Below are positions 11,308 through 26,390 of a stretch of 64,000 nt of DNA, piece after piece. How positions within the stretch are numbered: the first letter of the stretch is position 1; every line of letters begins with the position of its first letter. A model generated the notes under the pieces. The model was not told the DNA's origin and searched no databases. It saw only the letters and a program-made list of their open reading frames with translations. Position numbers and translations under genes: made by a program. Source of the DNA: Cherax quadricarinatus (taxonomy: Eukaryota; Arthropoda; Malacostraca; Decapoda; Parastacidae); contig NC_091307.1 of the NCBI RefSeq assembly GCF_038502225.1, positions 27,558,578 to 27,622,577 of the forward strand, given 5' to 3'.

Positions 11308-11343
11308 AAGTTGTGTATAAGGGAGGATTAAACCAGACAGCAA
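9232..11343 (-). pseudogene. Reverse transcriptase ORF of family A copy 1
   Basis: A 703-codon open frame. Roughly residues 60-220 are a basic linker with NEYAQIKREAQRQYEND. Residues about 285-545 are the RT domain: NYRSVSLTC, VFLDCKKAFDTVPHK (palm A), SGVPQGSVLGPALF, and FADD at 460-463 (catalytic aspartates). The C-terminus has YVRPILEYAAPVWNPHL and YFFSHRVVRPWNSL, then frameshifts relative to the copies at 14871 and 20370 and loses the usual end. About two residues are deleted near residue 397. The first 11 residues come from the adjacent Penelope-like remnant, so the start is chimeric and not authentic. It has intact catalytic residues but lacks an endonuclease, so it is unlikely to be autonomous. 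Confidence 0.85.
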
Positions 11344-11450
11344 CTGTGAAGGTGAGAAGTAGGGTAGACAGTTTTATCAGAAAACCAGTCAACAGGATGA
11401 CTGTGATCTTTAACATGACAGAAAAAAAGCATTATTGGTGTCGGCAAGCT
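11308..11450 (-). pseudogene. Penelope-like GIY-YIG endonuclease remnant
   Basis: The reverse complement matches the GIY-YIG cassette at 18202-18477 for about 140 bp: words LADTNN, DHSHPVDW and KTVYPTSHLHS are visible but in different frames with internal stops. It is sandwiched between family A copy 1 and I-like copy 1 and is clearly dead. Confidence 0.75.
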
Positions 11451-11484
11451 GGTGTGTAATCTATTTATCTATTACAATGATTCT

Positions 11485-11808
11485 AAACTTCGAACGTTGA
11501 AACGCACTGCTCGCAGACTAGGCCGAGCCTATAGAAACCATCGTACCCCTGAAATGCTGAGCCTCTTCCAAACTGCCCTTGCTGCTGCCAGAAAGCGTAT
11601 GACAGAGCTGTGGCAAACAGACTGGGAACAATTTGTCAATGGTCTCAATGCTCACACCCCACTTAGCCGGGCATGGAGGGACATAAATAGAATTAAGTGT
11701 AACAGAACTGGGCAGATCGCGCACCCTCATCCCTTGCATAGGGCGAATGAGTTAGTCAGTGCTTGGGCTGCTACATCTAGCTATGACAATCTTCCTAGTA
11801 CCACATAG
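11485..11808 (+). pseudogene. N-terminal linker of I-like copy B1
   Basis: The frame reads RTARRLGRAYRNHRTPEML and ends in TAG at 11806. The RT frame resumes in a different frame about 100 bp later, so at least one frameshift separates linker and RT. Basic segments like this normally connect endonuclease and RT in non-LTR elements. Confidence 0.65.
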
Positions 11809-11889
11809 GCGAAATTAATGGACAAATATGATGTAAGGGAGAGACTTGTTTGCTTTATGTTCAGCAAGGCAGATGACTGCAACATTCCT

Positions 11890-14270
11890 TTTCACTAACT
11901 AAGGGCAACCCCACGTCGCCTGGTGAGGATGGTATTACTTACAACATACTCAGATTGCTGTGTCGAGTACCAGGTAATCCATTACTTGAATTATATAACA
12001 TGAGCTATGTAACTGGGGAGCTCCCTCAATCTTGGACCAACAGCCTCATCATTCCAATTCCTAAGCCCAATCAACAAAATGCATTTCGCCCAATATCTCT
12101 TACTAGCTGCTTGTGTAAAACATTTGAGAGAATGATTCTTAATCGTCTCTTGTACAGAATCAAACAATTTTTGTCTCCCCGGTTACATGGTTTCATGCAT
12201 GGAAGGAGCGTGCATCATTGCATAGCCACATTTCTCACTCTGCACACTGACAGCTCATACACTACTTTCCTTGACCTTAAATCCGCTTTTGATGTAGCCA
12301 ACTGACATGTAATCATTAGTGAACTTGCCAGAATGGATGTTGGAGGATGGCTTCTCCGCTGGATTAAAGGTTACCTGTCCAACAGAAAGTCGTCTGTGTT
12401 GTTCCAGGGACATATAAGTGTAACTAAAGATTTTGAATTAGGAACCCCACAGGGAGGTGTGCTTAGTCCCACCCTTTTCAATATTCTGATTAATGCCTTA
12501 CTTAATGCTATGCCTAGCCAGCTCCAACATTATATGGTTAGTTTTGCTGATGATATAATGATTCACACCACCGGATTCTCCAACACCCAAAACATTCTTA
12601 ATCATGTACTAGCCTCGTGTCAGGAACTGGGGTTAATAGTCTCAGGGGATAAAACAAAGATACTCAACAGGCGTCCTCCTCGACAGAAAGGCACAGTTCG
12701 ACAGATCCACTTGCATGATGGGTCTCTTCTAGAATATGTAAGCAGATACAGGTATCTAGGCTTTCAGGTTCCACTACTTGGACCTGTTGTAACGAGACTT
12801 TGTCGCCAATACAAAGAAAGGCTGAGAGCACTTAGAATTGTGGCAGGTTTTCATCCCAGCTATGGAGCTAATGTTAAAATTGTGAAAATGATGCATCTTG
12901 CTTATATTAGATCATTGGTTGATTATGCGGCGCCACTACTTGCACTTGTGTCTGACTGGAAGCATGGAGGGCTGGAAAAACTGCAAAACGAAGCAATGAG
13001 GATCATCCTAGGATACCCTCGTACTGCCAAAATTTTAAATATGCGGAAAGAACTTAATATTCCAAGCATTAGAGATCGAGTTACTGAAAGAAATATCCTT
13101 ATTGGGGTCAATATGCTTAGGTTAGCCCATTCAAACCCCTGCACAGAAGCCCTCCAAACTTTCCTCAGCACTGGTGAACATCCTTCCAGATGGATCGAAA
13201 AAACTGGAACCGACCTCCGCATGAACCATCTACATGATCTATGTCAAGTTAGGCAACAGAGACATTTCCCTGCTCCATGGGATATTACCCCATTTCAAAC
13301 TACCATTCCTCCATTTCCCCTCAAAACTCTTCTTAAATCACAACCAAAGCTTCGTCTTGAAGCCAAACATGATGCCTTAAGCTATATTGATAACTTAGCC
13401 ACACAGAACACTCTTTCACAAATTATTTACGTTGATGGTTCTGTTCACCAGTCCACTGGTGCAGCTGGTAGTGCTGCTGTTGTCATACAGAGTGATGGCT
13501 CTCATAAAGAAATTGGAGCACGCATCAATAACTGGGCCTCTACCCTTCAAACAGAACTGTTTGCCATACTTCTTGCACTCAAATGCGTCCATGTATCTAA
13601 GGTTGACACTTTAATTGTAACTGATTCTCTGTCATCCATAAATGCTCTCAACTCGTTAAGTATAAATTGTGGCATGCTTGTGTCAGAAGCCAGACATAGG
13701 TATGGTAAGATTGTGGACAGTGGAGTCAGGGTGCACATGCTGTGGATTCCATCTCACATTGGTCTTCAGATGCATGATAGAACTGATAAATTGGCTAAGC
13801 TGTATGCTTTCAAAGACGGGGTAGATTACAATCTTGGGTTGTCAGTTAGCAGTTTGAGAACAATAATACGAAAAGAACTTCAAATGAACTTTATTGGCTT
13901 AAAACTTAGGGAAATTGACACAAGTCAGTCCATCTATCATCATTCCATCATGCAGGAGGAGCCACATGTCTATGGTGCATCCAACAAGATAAGCAGACTC
14001 TTGGATGTCACTACTGCCCGGCTCCGGGTGGGTTACAAGTATCTATGGCACGTTAAATCACCACCACCAGATGTAGACCAAACGAAATGTAAACTTTGCC
14101 AGATGGACTATTGTCACACCTTGCGTCATTATGTACTGGAGTGTGATCAGATTAATGAATTTAGAAAGAACTCACTCAGAAATGTTCAAGAAATGGCAAA
14201 GTATTTTATCCACAGTGGTATATTACAGACCATTCTTGAGAAATACCCTGACTTTGCTAGCTGTAAATAA
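11890..14270 (+). pseudogene. RT plus RNase H ORF of I-like copy B1
   Basis: From about 11900 the frame reads SPGEDGITYNIL, then FRPISLTSCLCKTFERMIL and FLDLKSAFDVAN. It is interrupted by one TGA at 12303-12305 (copy E continues without a stop at this site, although it is broken slightly later). It then runs 645 codons: GTPQGGVLSPTLFNI, FADD about residues 71-74 from 12333, and RNase H from about 366 (YVDGS, QTELFAIL, VTDSLSS, WIPSHIGL with HDRTDKLAK). The last segment has CKLCQMDYCHTLRHYVLEC. One suppressed stop would restore a continuous RT-RNase H frame, so this copy is young. Confidence 0.85.
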
Positions 14271-14280
14271 AGTATTACCA

Positions 14281-14306
14281 CGTGTGTGTGTGCGTGTGTG
14301 TGTGTG

Positions 14307-14336
<30 letters not shown>
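14281..14336. repeat. (GT)n microsatellite
   Basis: A GT dinucleotide run with two GC interruptions, between the 3' end of I-like copy B1 and the 3' end of family A copy 2. Confidence 0.95.
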
Positions 14337-16852
<2,516 letters not shown>

Positions 16853-17765
16853 TACTCACCTAATTCACCTAATTGTGGTTGCAGGGGTCGAGACTCAGCT
16901 CCTGGCCCCGCCTCTTCACTGATCGCTACTGGGTCATCTCTCTCTCTGCTTCCTGAGCTTTGTCATACCTCTTCTTAAAACTAGCCTCCACTACTTCACT
17001 TGCTAGGCTATTCCACTTGCTGACAACTCTATGACCGAAGAAATACTTCCTAACGTCCCTGTGACTCGTCTGAGTCTTCAGCTTCCAGTTGTGACCCCTT
17101 GTCCCTGTGCCCCCTCTCTGGAACATCCTATCTCTGTCCACCTTGTCTATTCCCCGCAGTATCTTGTATGTCGTTATCATGTCTCCCCTGACCCTTCTGT
17201 CCTCCAGTGTCGTCAGTCCGATTTCCCTTAACCTTTCCTCGTACGACATTCCCTTGAGCTCTGGGACTAGCCTTGTTGCAAACCTTTGTACTTTCTCTAA
17301 CTTCTTGATGTGCTTGACCAGGTGTGGGTTCCAGACTGGTGCTGCATACTCCAGTATGGGCCTAACATACACAGTGTACAGTGTCTTGAACTATTCCTTA
17401 TTAAGGTATCGGAACGCTATTCTCAGGTTTGCCAGGCGCCCGTATGCTGCAGCAGTTATTTGGTTGATGTGTGCCTCCGGTGATGTGCTCGGTGTTATGG
17501 TCACCCCAAGGTCTTTCTCCCTGAGTGAGGTCTGTAGTCTTTGTCCACCTAGCCTATACTCTGTCTGCGGTCTTCTTTGCCCCTCCCCAATCTTCATGAC
17601 TTTGCATTTGGCTGGATTGAATTCGAGAAGCCAGTTACTGGACCACATGTCCAGCCTGTCCAGGTCTCTTTGCAGTCCTGCCTCATCCTCTTCCGATTTA
17701 ATTCTTCTCATCAACTTCACGTCATCTGCGAACAGGGACACTTCAGAGTCTATTCCTTCCATGTG
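16853..17765 (-). mobile_element. CR1-like family A copy 4 (interrupted at the palm)
   Basis: The 3' tail (TACTCACCTAATTCACCTAATTG) lies at 16853. Coding runs on the minus strand from the C-terminus up to EGIDSEVSLFADD and is then cut at about 17765 by the TG-rich outer edge of the Penelope-like inverted arm. One in-frame TAG near 17391 interrupts the frame where sister copies read serine. The missing 5' part is not on the far side of the arms; what follows there (19447) is a separate copy on the opposite strand. Confidence 0.85.
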
Positions 17766-18176
17766 TGTGTGTGTGTGTGTGGGGGGGGGGGGGGGGTGCG
17801 TGCGTGTGTGTATGCATATATTTGTACGCTTGTGTGCATATTTCTGTGTGCGCGCGCGCGCTCGTGTGGGTGTATGACCCACTTAATATTTGTATTTATA
17901 ACTCATTACACTTGTGACCAGGTGTGGACGTATCAGTGGCTCATTACTTTGTAATTTGTTCATGACTGTAACCATGTATAGGAGTGAGGCTGATTCATTA
18001 CCTCTGTAACTTGCCATGATTGTGACCAGATCTACTTGGAGTTCATTACCTTTGTAACTAGTTCAGCTATCATAACTTTGGGGTCCAGTCACTGGACCCA
18101 TTATGTACCTTTGTAATCTTTTGACTGCCGCCCACAGGATGGGTATGGGGTGCATAATAAACATATTAAACTAACT
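17766..18176 (+). repeat. Left inverted arm of a Penelope-like cassette
   Basis: About 380-410 bp (TG-rich outer end, a long G run, CGCGCGCGCG, then single-copy-like DNA) whose reverse complement is 18557-18990. Shared words include GACCAGGTGTGGACGTATCA and GGGTCCAGTCACTGGACCC. Penelope-like elements are known to carry terminal repeats, often with partial inverted copies, so this is consistent with one. Confidence 0.85.
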
Positions 18177-18180
18177 AAAC

Positions 18181-18477
18181 TTTTCCTCTTGTCCTCTTCA
18201 GTACTTTGGAGAAACTGGCCGTTCTCTTTCTGACAGACTCAGGGAGCTCAAAAGTAGTGTTAGGCTTGCCGACACCAACAATGTTCTTTTCTGTCATGTC
18301 AGAGATCACAGTCATCCTATTGACTGGCCTTTTCCTAAAACTGTCTACCCTACTTCTAACTTTCACAGTAGCCGTCTGGTTGAATCCTTCTTTATACACA
18401 ACTTTAATTGTATGAATCTTAATCCTGACTTTGTCTCTGTAGATGCCAAAATATTCCAAACTTCAGAACACCCATGA
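18181..18477 (+). pseudogene. Penelope-like GIY-YIG endonuclease C-terminal cassette
   Basis: The + frame from TAC at 18202 reads YFGETGRSLSDRLRELKSS and continues 91 codons to TGA at 18475. The recognisable parts of the Penelope-type GIY-YIG domain are the YxGETGR box with its arginine, DxLRELK-type helix spacing, HxxDHSHPIDW, and RLVESFFI with its glutamate. The upstream CPLQ fits the usual Cys just before the YIG strand, but the GIY half and the whole RT are absent because the left arm begins there. It is an open fragment but not a complete gene. A closely related dead copy is at 11308-11450. Confidence 0.8.
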
Positions 18478-18556
18478 CTTAACCTGATTCTTTTTTCTCC
18501 TTCTCCCTCATCCCCTTTCCTTAATTAATTTTATGAGCCAAAATGTTGATGAGAGT

Positions 18557-19092
<536 letters not shown>

Positions 19093-19251
19093 TATTATAT
19101 CGGCGAGTATCGGCCATATTATAGTATCAGTATCGGTTAACAACAACCTATACCAACTGATACTTTTTAAAATATTAATATTACATGTTTGCTTAAAAAT
19201 ATCAACCAAACAACTGTGAGAATTACTACACACAGACACACACACACACAC

Positions 19252-20824
<1,573 letters not shown>

Positions 20825-20882
20825 ACACACAACAGGCCTAGTGTCTAATCGACAAGTGCCTAGGGCAGAATGGTAACTAACT
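20825..20882. repeat. 57-bp direct repeat, right copy
   Basis: Second copy of the repeat at 19252, followed by TAACACACACG and the 3' end of I-like copy B2. Before insertion of family A copy 5 this stretch was probably single. Confidence 0.85.
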
Positions 20883-20906
20883 AACTAACACACACGTGGT
20901 AATACT

Positions 20907-21760
20907 TTATTTACAGCTAGCAAAGTCAAGGTATTTCTCAAGAATGGTCTGTAATATACCACTGTGGATAAAATACTTTGCTATTTCTTGAACATTTCTG
21001 AGTGAGTTGTCTCTAAATTCATTAATCTGATCACACTCCAGTACATAATGACGCAAGGTGTGACAATAGTCCATCTGGCAAAGTTTACATTTCGTTTGGT
21101 CTACATCTGGTGGTGGTGATTTAACCTGCCATAGATACTTGTAACCCACCCGGAGCCGGGCATTAGTGACATCCAAGAGTCTGCTTATCTTGTTGGATGC
21201 ACCATAGACATGTGGCTCCTCCTGCATGATGGAATGATGATAGATGGACTGACTTGTGTCAATCTCCCTAAGTCTTAAGTCAATAAAGTTCAATCGAAGT
21301 TCTTTTCGTATTATTGTTCTCAAACTGCTAACTGACAACCCAAGATTGTAATCTACTCCCTCTTTGAAAGTATACAGCTTAGCCAGTTTATCAGTTCTAT
21401 CATGCATCTGAAGACCAATGTGAGATGGAATCCACAGCATGTGCACCCTGACTCCACTGTCCACAATCTTACCATACCTATGTCTGGCTTCTGACACAAG
21501 CATGCCACAATTTATACTTAACGAGTTAAGAGCATTTATGGATAACAGAGAATCAGTTACAATTAAAGTGTCAACCTTAGATACATGGACGCATTTGAGT
21601 GCAAGAAGTATGGCAAACAGTTCTGTTTGAAGGGTAGAGGCCCAGTTATTGATGCGTGCTCCAATTTCTTTATGAGAGCCATCACTCTGTATGACAACAG
21701 CAGCACTACCAGCTGCACCAGTGGACTGGTGAACAGACCATCAACGTAAATAATTTGTGA
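20907..21760 (-). pseudogene. RNase H part of I-like copy B2
   Basis: Two shifted frames: 21563-21760 (YVDG, STGAAGSAAVV region, then a frameshift) and 20907-21503 (MLVSEARHRYGKIVDSGVRV, WIPSHIGLQMHDRTDKLAKL, CKLCQMDYCHTLRHYVLEC). The end is complete and nearly identical to copy B1. Confidence 0.82.
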
Positions 21761-21773
21761 AAGAGTGTTCTGT

Positions 21774-22070
21774 GTGATAAGATAAGATTTCGTTCGGATT
21801 TTTAACCCCGGAGGGTTAGCCACCCAGGATAACCCAAGAAAGTCAGTGCGTCATCGAGGACTGTCTAACTTATTTCCATTGGGGTCCTTAATCTTGTCCC
21901 CCAGGATGCGACCCACACCAGTCGACTAACACCCAGGTTCCTATTTGCTGCTAGGTGAACAGGACAACAGGTGTAAGGAAACGTGTCGAAATGTTTCCAC
22001 CTGCCGGGAATCGAACCCGGGCCCTCCGTGTGTGAAGCGGGAGCTTTAGCCACCAGGCCACCGGGCCCGG
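21774..22070 (-). mobile_element. tRNA-derived SINE
   Basis: On the minus strand it begins GGCCCGGTGGCCTGGTGGCT (A-box-like) with GGGTTCGATTCCCGGCAGGT (box B) about 35 bp later. The usual body follows (CACCTAGCAGCAAATAGGAA, CTGGTGTGGGTCGCATCCTG). It ends in TCTTATCTTATC. It is inserted in the RNase H boundary of copy B2. Its tRNA-like head is part of the SINE and not a working tRNA gene. Confidence 0.88.
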
Positions 22071-22076
22071 TGACTA

Positions 22077-22235
22077 ATACATAAATAACCCGCACATAAA
22101 AGACAGAAGCTTACGACGACGTTTCGGTCCGACTTGGACCATTGACAAAGTCACACTGTGACTTTGTCAATGGTCCAAGTCGGACCGAAACGTCGTCGTA
22201 AGCTTCTGTCTTTTATGTGCGGGTTATTTATGTAT
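22077..22235. repeat. Near-perfect 159-bp palindrome
   Basis: Arms 22077-22155 and 22157-22235 are complementary base for base around a single central C at 22156. Each arm contains ACGACGTTTCGGTCCGACTT or its complement, the hairpin-core motif also seen at 7628, 8102 and 63783. The direct repeat CCGGTGACTA occurs at 22068-22077 and again at about 22284-22293, so it may be the target duplication of this insertion. Confidence 0.92.
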
Positions 22236-22284
22236 CGTTCCAGTCACGGTATTGTGCCTTTTTGTTATTTATTTAATTATTACC
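22236..22284. other. Tail of the palindromic element
   Basis: CGTTCCAGTCACGGTATTGT followed by GCCTTTTTGTTATTTATTTAATTATTA. The word AATAACAAAAAGGCACAATA (its complement) also follows the SINE fragment at 7866. It is probably the end of the same dispersed element. Confidence 0.5.
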
Positions 22285-23229
22285 GGTGACTAAGTTTTCA
22301 ATACAGCTTAAGGCATCCTGTTTGGCTTCAAGACGAAGCTTTGGTTGTGATTTAAGAAGAGTTTTGAGGGGAAATGGAGGAATGGTAGTTTGGAATGGGG
22401 TTATATCCCATGGAGCAGGGAAGTGTCTCTGTTGCCTAACTTGACATAGATCATGTAGCTGGTTCATGCGGAGGTCGGTTCGAATTTTTTCGATCCATTT
22501 GGAAGGATGTTCACCAGTGCTGAGGAAAGTTTGGGGGGCTTCTGTGCAGGGGTTTGAATGGGCTAACCTAAGCATATTGACCCCAATAAGGATATTTCTT
22601 TCAGTAACACGATCTCTAATGCTTCGAATATTAAGTTCTTTCCGCATATTTAAAATTTTGGCAGTACGAGGGCATCCTAGGATGATCCTCATTGCTTCGT
22701 TTTGCAGTTTTTCCAGCCCTCCAAGCTTCCAGTCAGACACGAGTGCAAGTAGTGGCGCCGCATAATCAACCAATGATCTAATATAAGCAAGATGCATCAT
22801 TTTCACAATTTTAACATTAGCTCCATAGCTGGGATGAAAACCTGCCACAACTCTAAGTGCTCTCAGCCTTTCTTTGTACTGGCGACAAAGTCTCGTTACA
22901 ACAGGTCCAAGTAGTGGAACCTGAAAGCCTAGATACCTGTATCTGCTTACATATTCTAGAAGAGACCCATCATGCAAGTGGATCTGTCGAACTGTGCCTC
23001 TCTGTCGAGGAGGACGCCTGTTGAGTATCTTTGTTTTATCCCCTGAGATTATTAGCCCCAGGTCCTGACACGAGGCTAGTACATGATTAAGAATGTTTTG
23101 GGTGTTGGAGAATCCGGTGGTGTGAATCATTATATTATCAGCAAAACTAATCATATAATGTTGAGGCTGGCTAGGCATAGCATTAAGTAAGGCATTAATT
23201 AGAATATTGAATAGTGTGGGACTAAGCAC
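22273..23229 (-). pseudogene. RT C-terminal half of I-like copy B2
   Basis: 318 codons. They include MLSPTLFNILINALLNAMPS, then SFADNIMIHT where copy B1 has SFADDIMIHT, so the second catalytic aspartate is changed to asparagine. The connection region (YRYLGFQVPLLGPVVTRLC, HLAYIRSLVDYAAPLLAL) follows. It ends where the SINE/palindrome insertion splits the frame before RNase H. Confidence 0.85.
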
Positions 23230-23249
23230 ACCTCACTGTGGGGTGTGAT

Positions 23250-24746
23250 TGTTTCTTCACCAAGTATGAATTAGATAATGCATTAACTAAAGGTCGATCA
23301 ACTGCTCCTGGAGAGGATGGTATAACCTATGATATTCTCAGAACTTTAAAGCACGTGCCTGATAACCCTTTGCTGGCACTGTATAATACCAGTTACATTG
23401 AGGAAGTTCTTCCTACTTCCTGGACCAATAGTCTCATTGTGCCTATCCCTAAGCCCCAACAGCCTGATACATTTAGACCGATCTCCTTTACTAGTTGTCT
23501 TTGTAAAACTTTTGAAAGAATGATACTTAACAGACTGTACTACAGAATCAGAAACCAACTTTTCCCCTACTTCTATGGGTTCATGACAAGCAAAAGTGTG
23601 CAGAACTGTATTTCCATCGTTCTCACTGCACACACCTCTATTAGTTTTACTACTTTTCTTGATCTAAAATCTGCATTTGATATTTGCGAACAGAACTGTT
23701 ATACTACATGAACTAGCCAAAATGAATATTGGTGGTAGTTTACTCTGCTGGATAACAGGATACTGTCAAGTAGAGTATTCTCTGTCCTCTATCATGACCT
23801 TAGAAGTGAGTCTAAAGAAATGTCTTTAGGTACACCACAGAGAAGAGTTCCAAGCCCCATGCTATTTAATATTCTGATTAATGCTCTCCTAAATGCTCTA
23901 CCTGCCTCAATTAAACATATAGCTATAAGCTATGCTGACGACATCATGATACATACAGCAGGGCATAAGATGAGCACCATTCTTAATGAAGTTCAAGCAA
24001 TTCGTAATCGACTAGGCCTCATAATATCTTCCTCTAAAACAAACGACATCCCCCACCCATCTATTTTCAGGGTGAAAACATTAGCTACGTTAAAGCTTAC
24101 AGATATCTTGGTGTAGATGTACCCTTTAACAAATCCACTGTACCACAACTAAATAAGAAATGCAGATAGGCTAAATGCTCTCAAAGCTGTTGCTGGCTAC
24201 AACCCCAACTATGGTGCTAATGTTGCTGGCTACAACCCCAACTATGGTGCTAATGTTGCTGGCTACAACCCCAATTATGGTGTTAATGTGAGAATCGTGA
24301 AAATGATGTACATAGCCTATGTTAGGTCCTTGATTGATTATGCTGCTCCCATGTTGATATTAGCTAGGGAAAGTTCTCTCCGACCCTTGGAGTTAATGCA
24401 AAATGAAGCTCTCAGAATTATTCTTGGGTGTCCCAAATCTACGAAGATTCTTAATATGAGGAAGGAGCTTGGTATTTCTAGTATCAGTGATAGGATTGTT
24501 GAGATTAACACTGTACTCGGTATTAGAATGCTAAGAAATGAACCAGACACTGTCACAATGAATCTTACTAAGCGTCTAGAAGTAAATACACACAAATCTA
24601 AATGGATTGTGAAAGCGTGCAATTGCACTAAGTTTTATAACCTGCATGAACTTTATTACTGTAGACAAGAGCATTTCACCCCTCCATGGAAGATGTGTTC
24701 ATTTAATATCACACCTACAAGCCCCTCCCAAGAAGCTCATTGGTAG
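23250..24746 (+). pseudogene. RT region of I-like copy E
   Basis: Pieces in order: 23238-23711 (APGEDGITYDIL, FRPISFTSCLCKTFERMIL, FLDLKSAFDI, then a frameshift), 23820-24116 (SLGTPQRRVPSPMLFNILIN, YADDIMIHTAG with catalytic YADD intact) and 24288-24746 (IAYVRSLIDYAAPMLI). The G-G-V of the usual PQGGVLSP is R-R-V. Several frameshifts and a 33-bp triplication mark decay. Confidence 0.85.
24189..24287 (+). repeat. In-frame 33-bp tandem triplication inside copy E
   Basis: GTTGCTGGCTACAACCCCAA and the following 13 bases occur three times at 24189, 24222 and 24255. They encode VAGYNPNYGAN three times, where copies B1 and B2 have a single VAGFHPSYGAN. Confidence 0.95.
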
Positions 24747-25677
24747 TAATCCCTTCCTTAAATCATTTGTTAAAGCAACTGCTCAAGAAGAAATTTCTCA
24801 CCTAGCTGGTAGTAATAAGTTATCACAAGTTATATACACTGATGGATCTAAACAGGAGTCTTCTGGCAGGGCTGCATCTGCTCTTGTTGCCACCTCCCTA
24901 GTTAAGAACGATAATAAATTTGTTGAGTTAGGCATAAGAATTAACAACTGGGCGTCTACACTGCAAACTGAACTGTTTGCAATCCTAATGGCGCTAAAGC
25001 TAACCTATGACACTGAGCTTGACTCTATCATCATTACTGATTCTATGTCATCATTGAAGGCTCTTGGCTCATATAATGACTCCAACAACATGCTCATTGG
25101 AGAAGCCAGGTATAGATACTCAAAAATTAGGGACAAAGGAATTAATGTACAATTGCTATGGATCCCATCACACATTGGATTACTCCTTCATGATAAAGTT
25201 GATATGTTAGCCAAGAAGAGTACCCAGAAGGAGAATGTAGAATATAACTTTGGTATATCTGTGTCTAGCATTAGGAATAATATTAGAAGAGAAGTAAATA
25301 ATGAAAATGATTGTTATAGGAATGCAGTTAGAAGCCTGAGTAGATCTATAACCCACTATGATAACATGAACGTAGATAAGTATGTTTATGGAGCAACTTG
25401 CAATGTGAACAGACTGACTGATGTTGTAGTGGCCAGGCTTAGGCTTGGTTACAAGTACTTCTGGCAGTTTGGGAGACACACAGATGATGATCAAACTAAA
25501 TGTAAATTATGTGATCAGGCATATGGTCACTCTCTTGAACACTATGTGCTTAATTGTCCACTTATTGAGGAATACAGAGACAGACAGTATAATAACCTAT
25601 GTGACATGTCAAGATATCTTATTAATGAAAATAAGATACCAGATATACTAAGCAAATTTCCTAAATTTGCTTCCTAA
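24646..25677 (+). pseudogene. RNase H and C-terminal region of copy E
   Basis: 343 open codons. RNase H: QVIYTDGSKQESSG, LQTELFAILMALKL, IITDSMSSLKAL, LLWIPSHIGLLLHDKVDMLA. The C-terminus has CKLCDQAYGHSLEHYVLNC and ends PKFAS. Catalytic D, E and D residues are visible. The domain is intact, but it lies downstream of a broken RT. Confidence 0.8.
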
Positions 25678-25889
25678 ATTTGCTTGTAACAGATAAATGA
25701 ACTGTAGATATGTAGATTAAAAAAAACCGTATGTACACCTATTAACCCTTTTGGTGCCTAGTTTGTAGGTCTTTTGTGTCCATATGCTCTTGCCACTTCG
25801 GTGGCAAAATCTAAAAAATCTAAATCCCCTTTCCTTTTTCCTCTTTCTTCTTTGCGTTTTTTCTTCTGCCTTGGGTGCATGGTCCTTTA

Positions 25890-26140
25890 TTTTATCCCAG
25901 GGCCCGGGGCTCAATTTCCGGCGAGGGTAGAACATTAGGCGTGCTTCCTTACATCTGCTGTCACAGTTCACCATCAGTAAAATAGGTACCTGGGTGTTAG
26001 TGGACTGGTGTGGGTCGCATCCTGGGACAAAATTGACTTAATTTGCGGGAAATGCTCAGCATAACAAGCGACTTTCTATATAGTAGCATGTCATTGATGT
26101 TAGCTATGGTCTGTATACCTTGTACATGTAGTATATAAAG
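25890..26140 (+). mobile_element. tRNA-SINE with decayed head
   Basis: A degenerate box B (GGGGCTCAATTTCCGGCGAG) is followed by the family body (CACCATCAGTAAAATAGGTA, GGACTGGTGTGGGTCGCATC, AGCATAACAAGCGACTTTCT) and the end TATATAAAGATATT before an ATT run. It ends about 250 bp upstream of the first PUS10-like exon. Confidence 0.85.
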
Positions 26141-26141
26141 A

Positions 26142-26220
<79 letters not shown>
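26141..26220. repeat. (ATT)n microsatellite (SINE tail)
   Basis: About 80 bp of ATT, grown from the 3' end of the preceding SINE. Confidence 0.97.
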
Positions 26221-26222
<2 letters not shown>

Positions 26223-26390
26223 ATCGGGAAGTCGGGCTCGATACTGCATAAGCTTTCAGTGGCCCTGATAAACCCAACAACAACAACCAAAAAAAAAAAA
26301 AAAAAAGGCCAAGAAGAGAGTTTTGGTTGTGTTAAAATCGTGGTGGGTGAAGCATCTCAAGCAAGAACGAAGAAGAAAGTCATTCTCAAA

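Larger units (their letters stand above)
11451..14278 (+). mobile_element. I-like non-LTR retrotransposon with RNase H, copy B1
   Basis: A 5'-truncated copy lacking the endonuclease. It retains a linker (11485-11805), RT, RNase H and a C-terminal Cys/His cluster, ending in AATAAAGTATTACCACGTG before a (GT)n tract. The same 3' end, inverted, is present in copy B2 at 20893. RNase H after RT is characteristic of the I group. Confidence 0.85.
20893..23240 (-). mobile_element. I-like non-LTR retrotransposon, copy B2 (split by an insertion)
   Basis: Minus-strand sister of copy B1. The 3' end is at 20893 (inverted GGTAATACTTTATTTACAGC). RNase H and the Cys/His end lie at 20907-21760, and RT to mid-protein at 22285-23240. 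Between them, 21770-22284 is foreign (tRNA-SINE plus palindrome). The 5' end stops in motif GTPQ at about 23240, with TGA replacing the following GGA, where copy E begins on the other strand. Confidence 0.88.
23241..25690 (+). mobile_element. I-like non-LTR retrotransposon, copy E (related family)
   Basis: The + strand element is related to B1 and B2 but diverged. It begins at the truncated edge of copy B2 (about 23243), lacks the endonuclease and ends near 25690 after the stop of RNase H. RT is broken into at least three frames, while the RNase H part is intact. Confidence 0.85.

Noticed and set aside
18181..18201. Splice acceptor (pyrimidine tract plus CAG) before the GIY-YIG cassette
   Set aside because: The frame is open straight through it (FSSCPLQYFGE) and the Cys fits the domain, so no intron is needed.
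22005..22070. tRNA gene
   Set aside because: Box A and box B are present, but they head a SINE body and the cloverleaf stems do not close well.
26104..26286. ORF with a poly-Asn run
   Set aside because: Translation of an ATT microsatellite.
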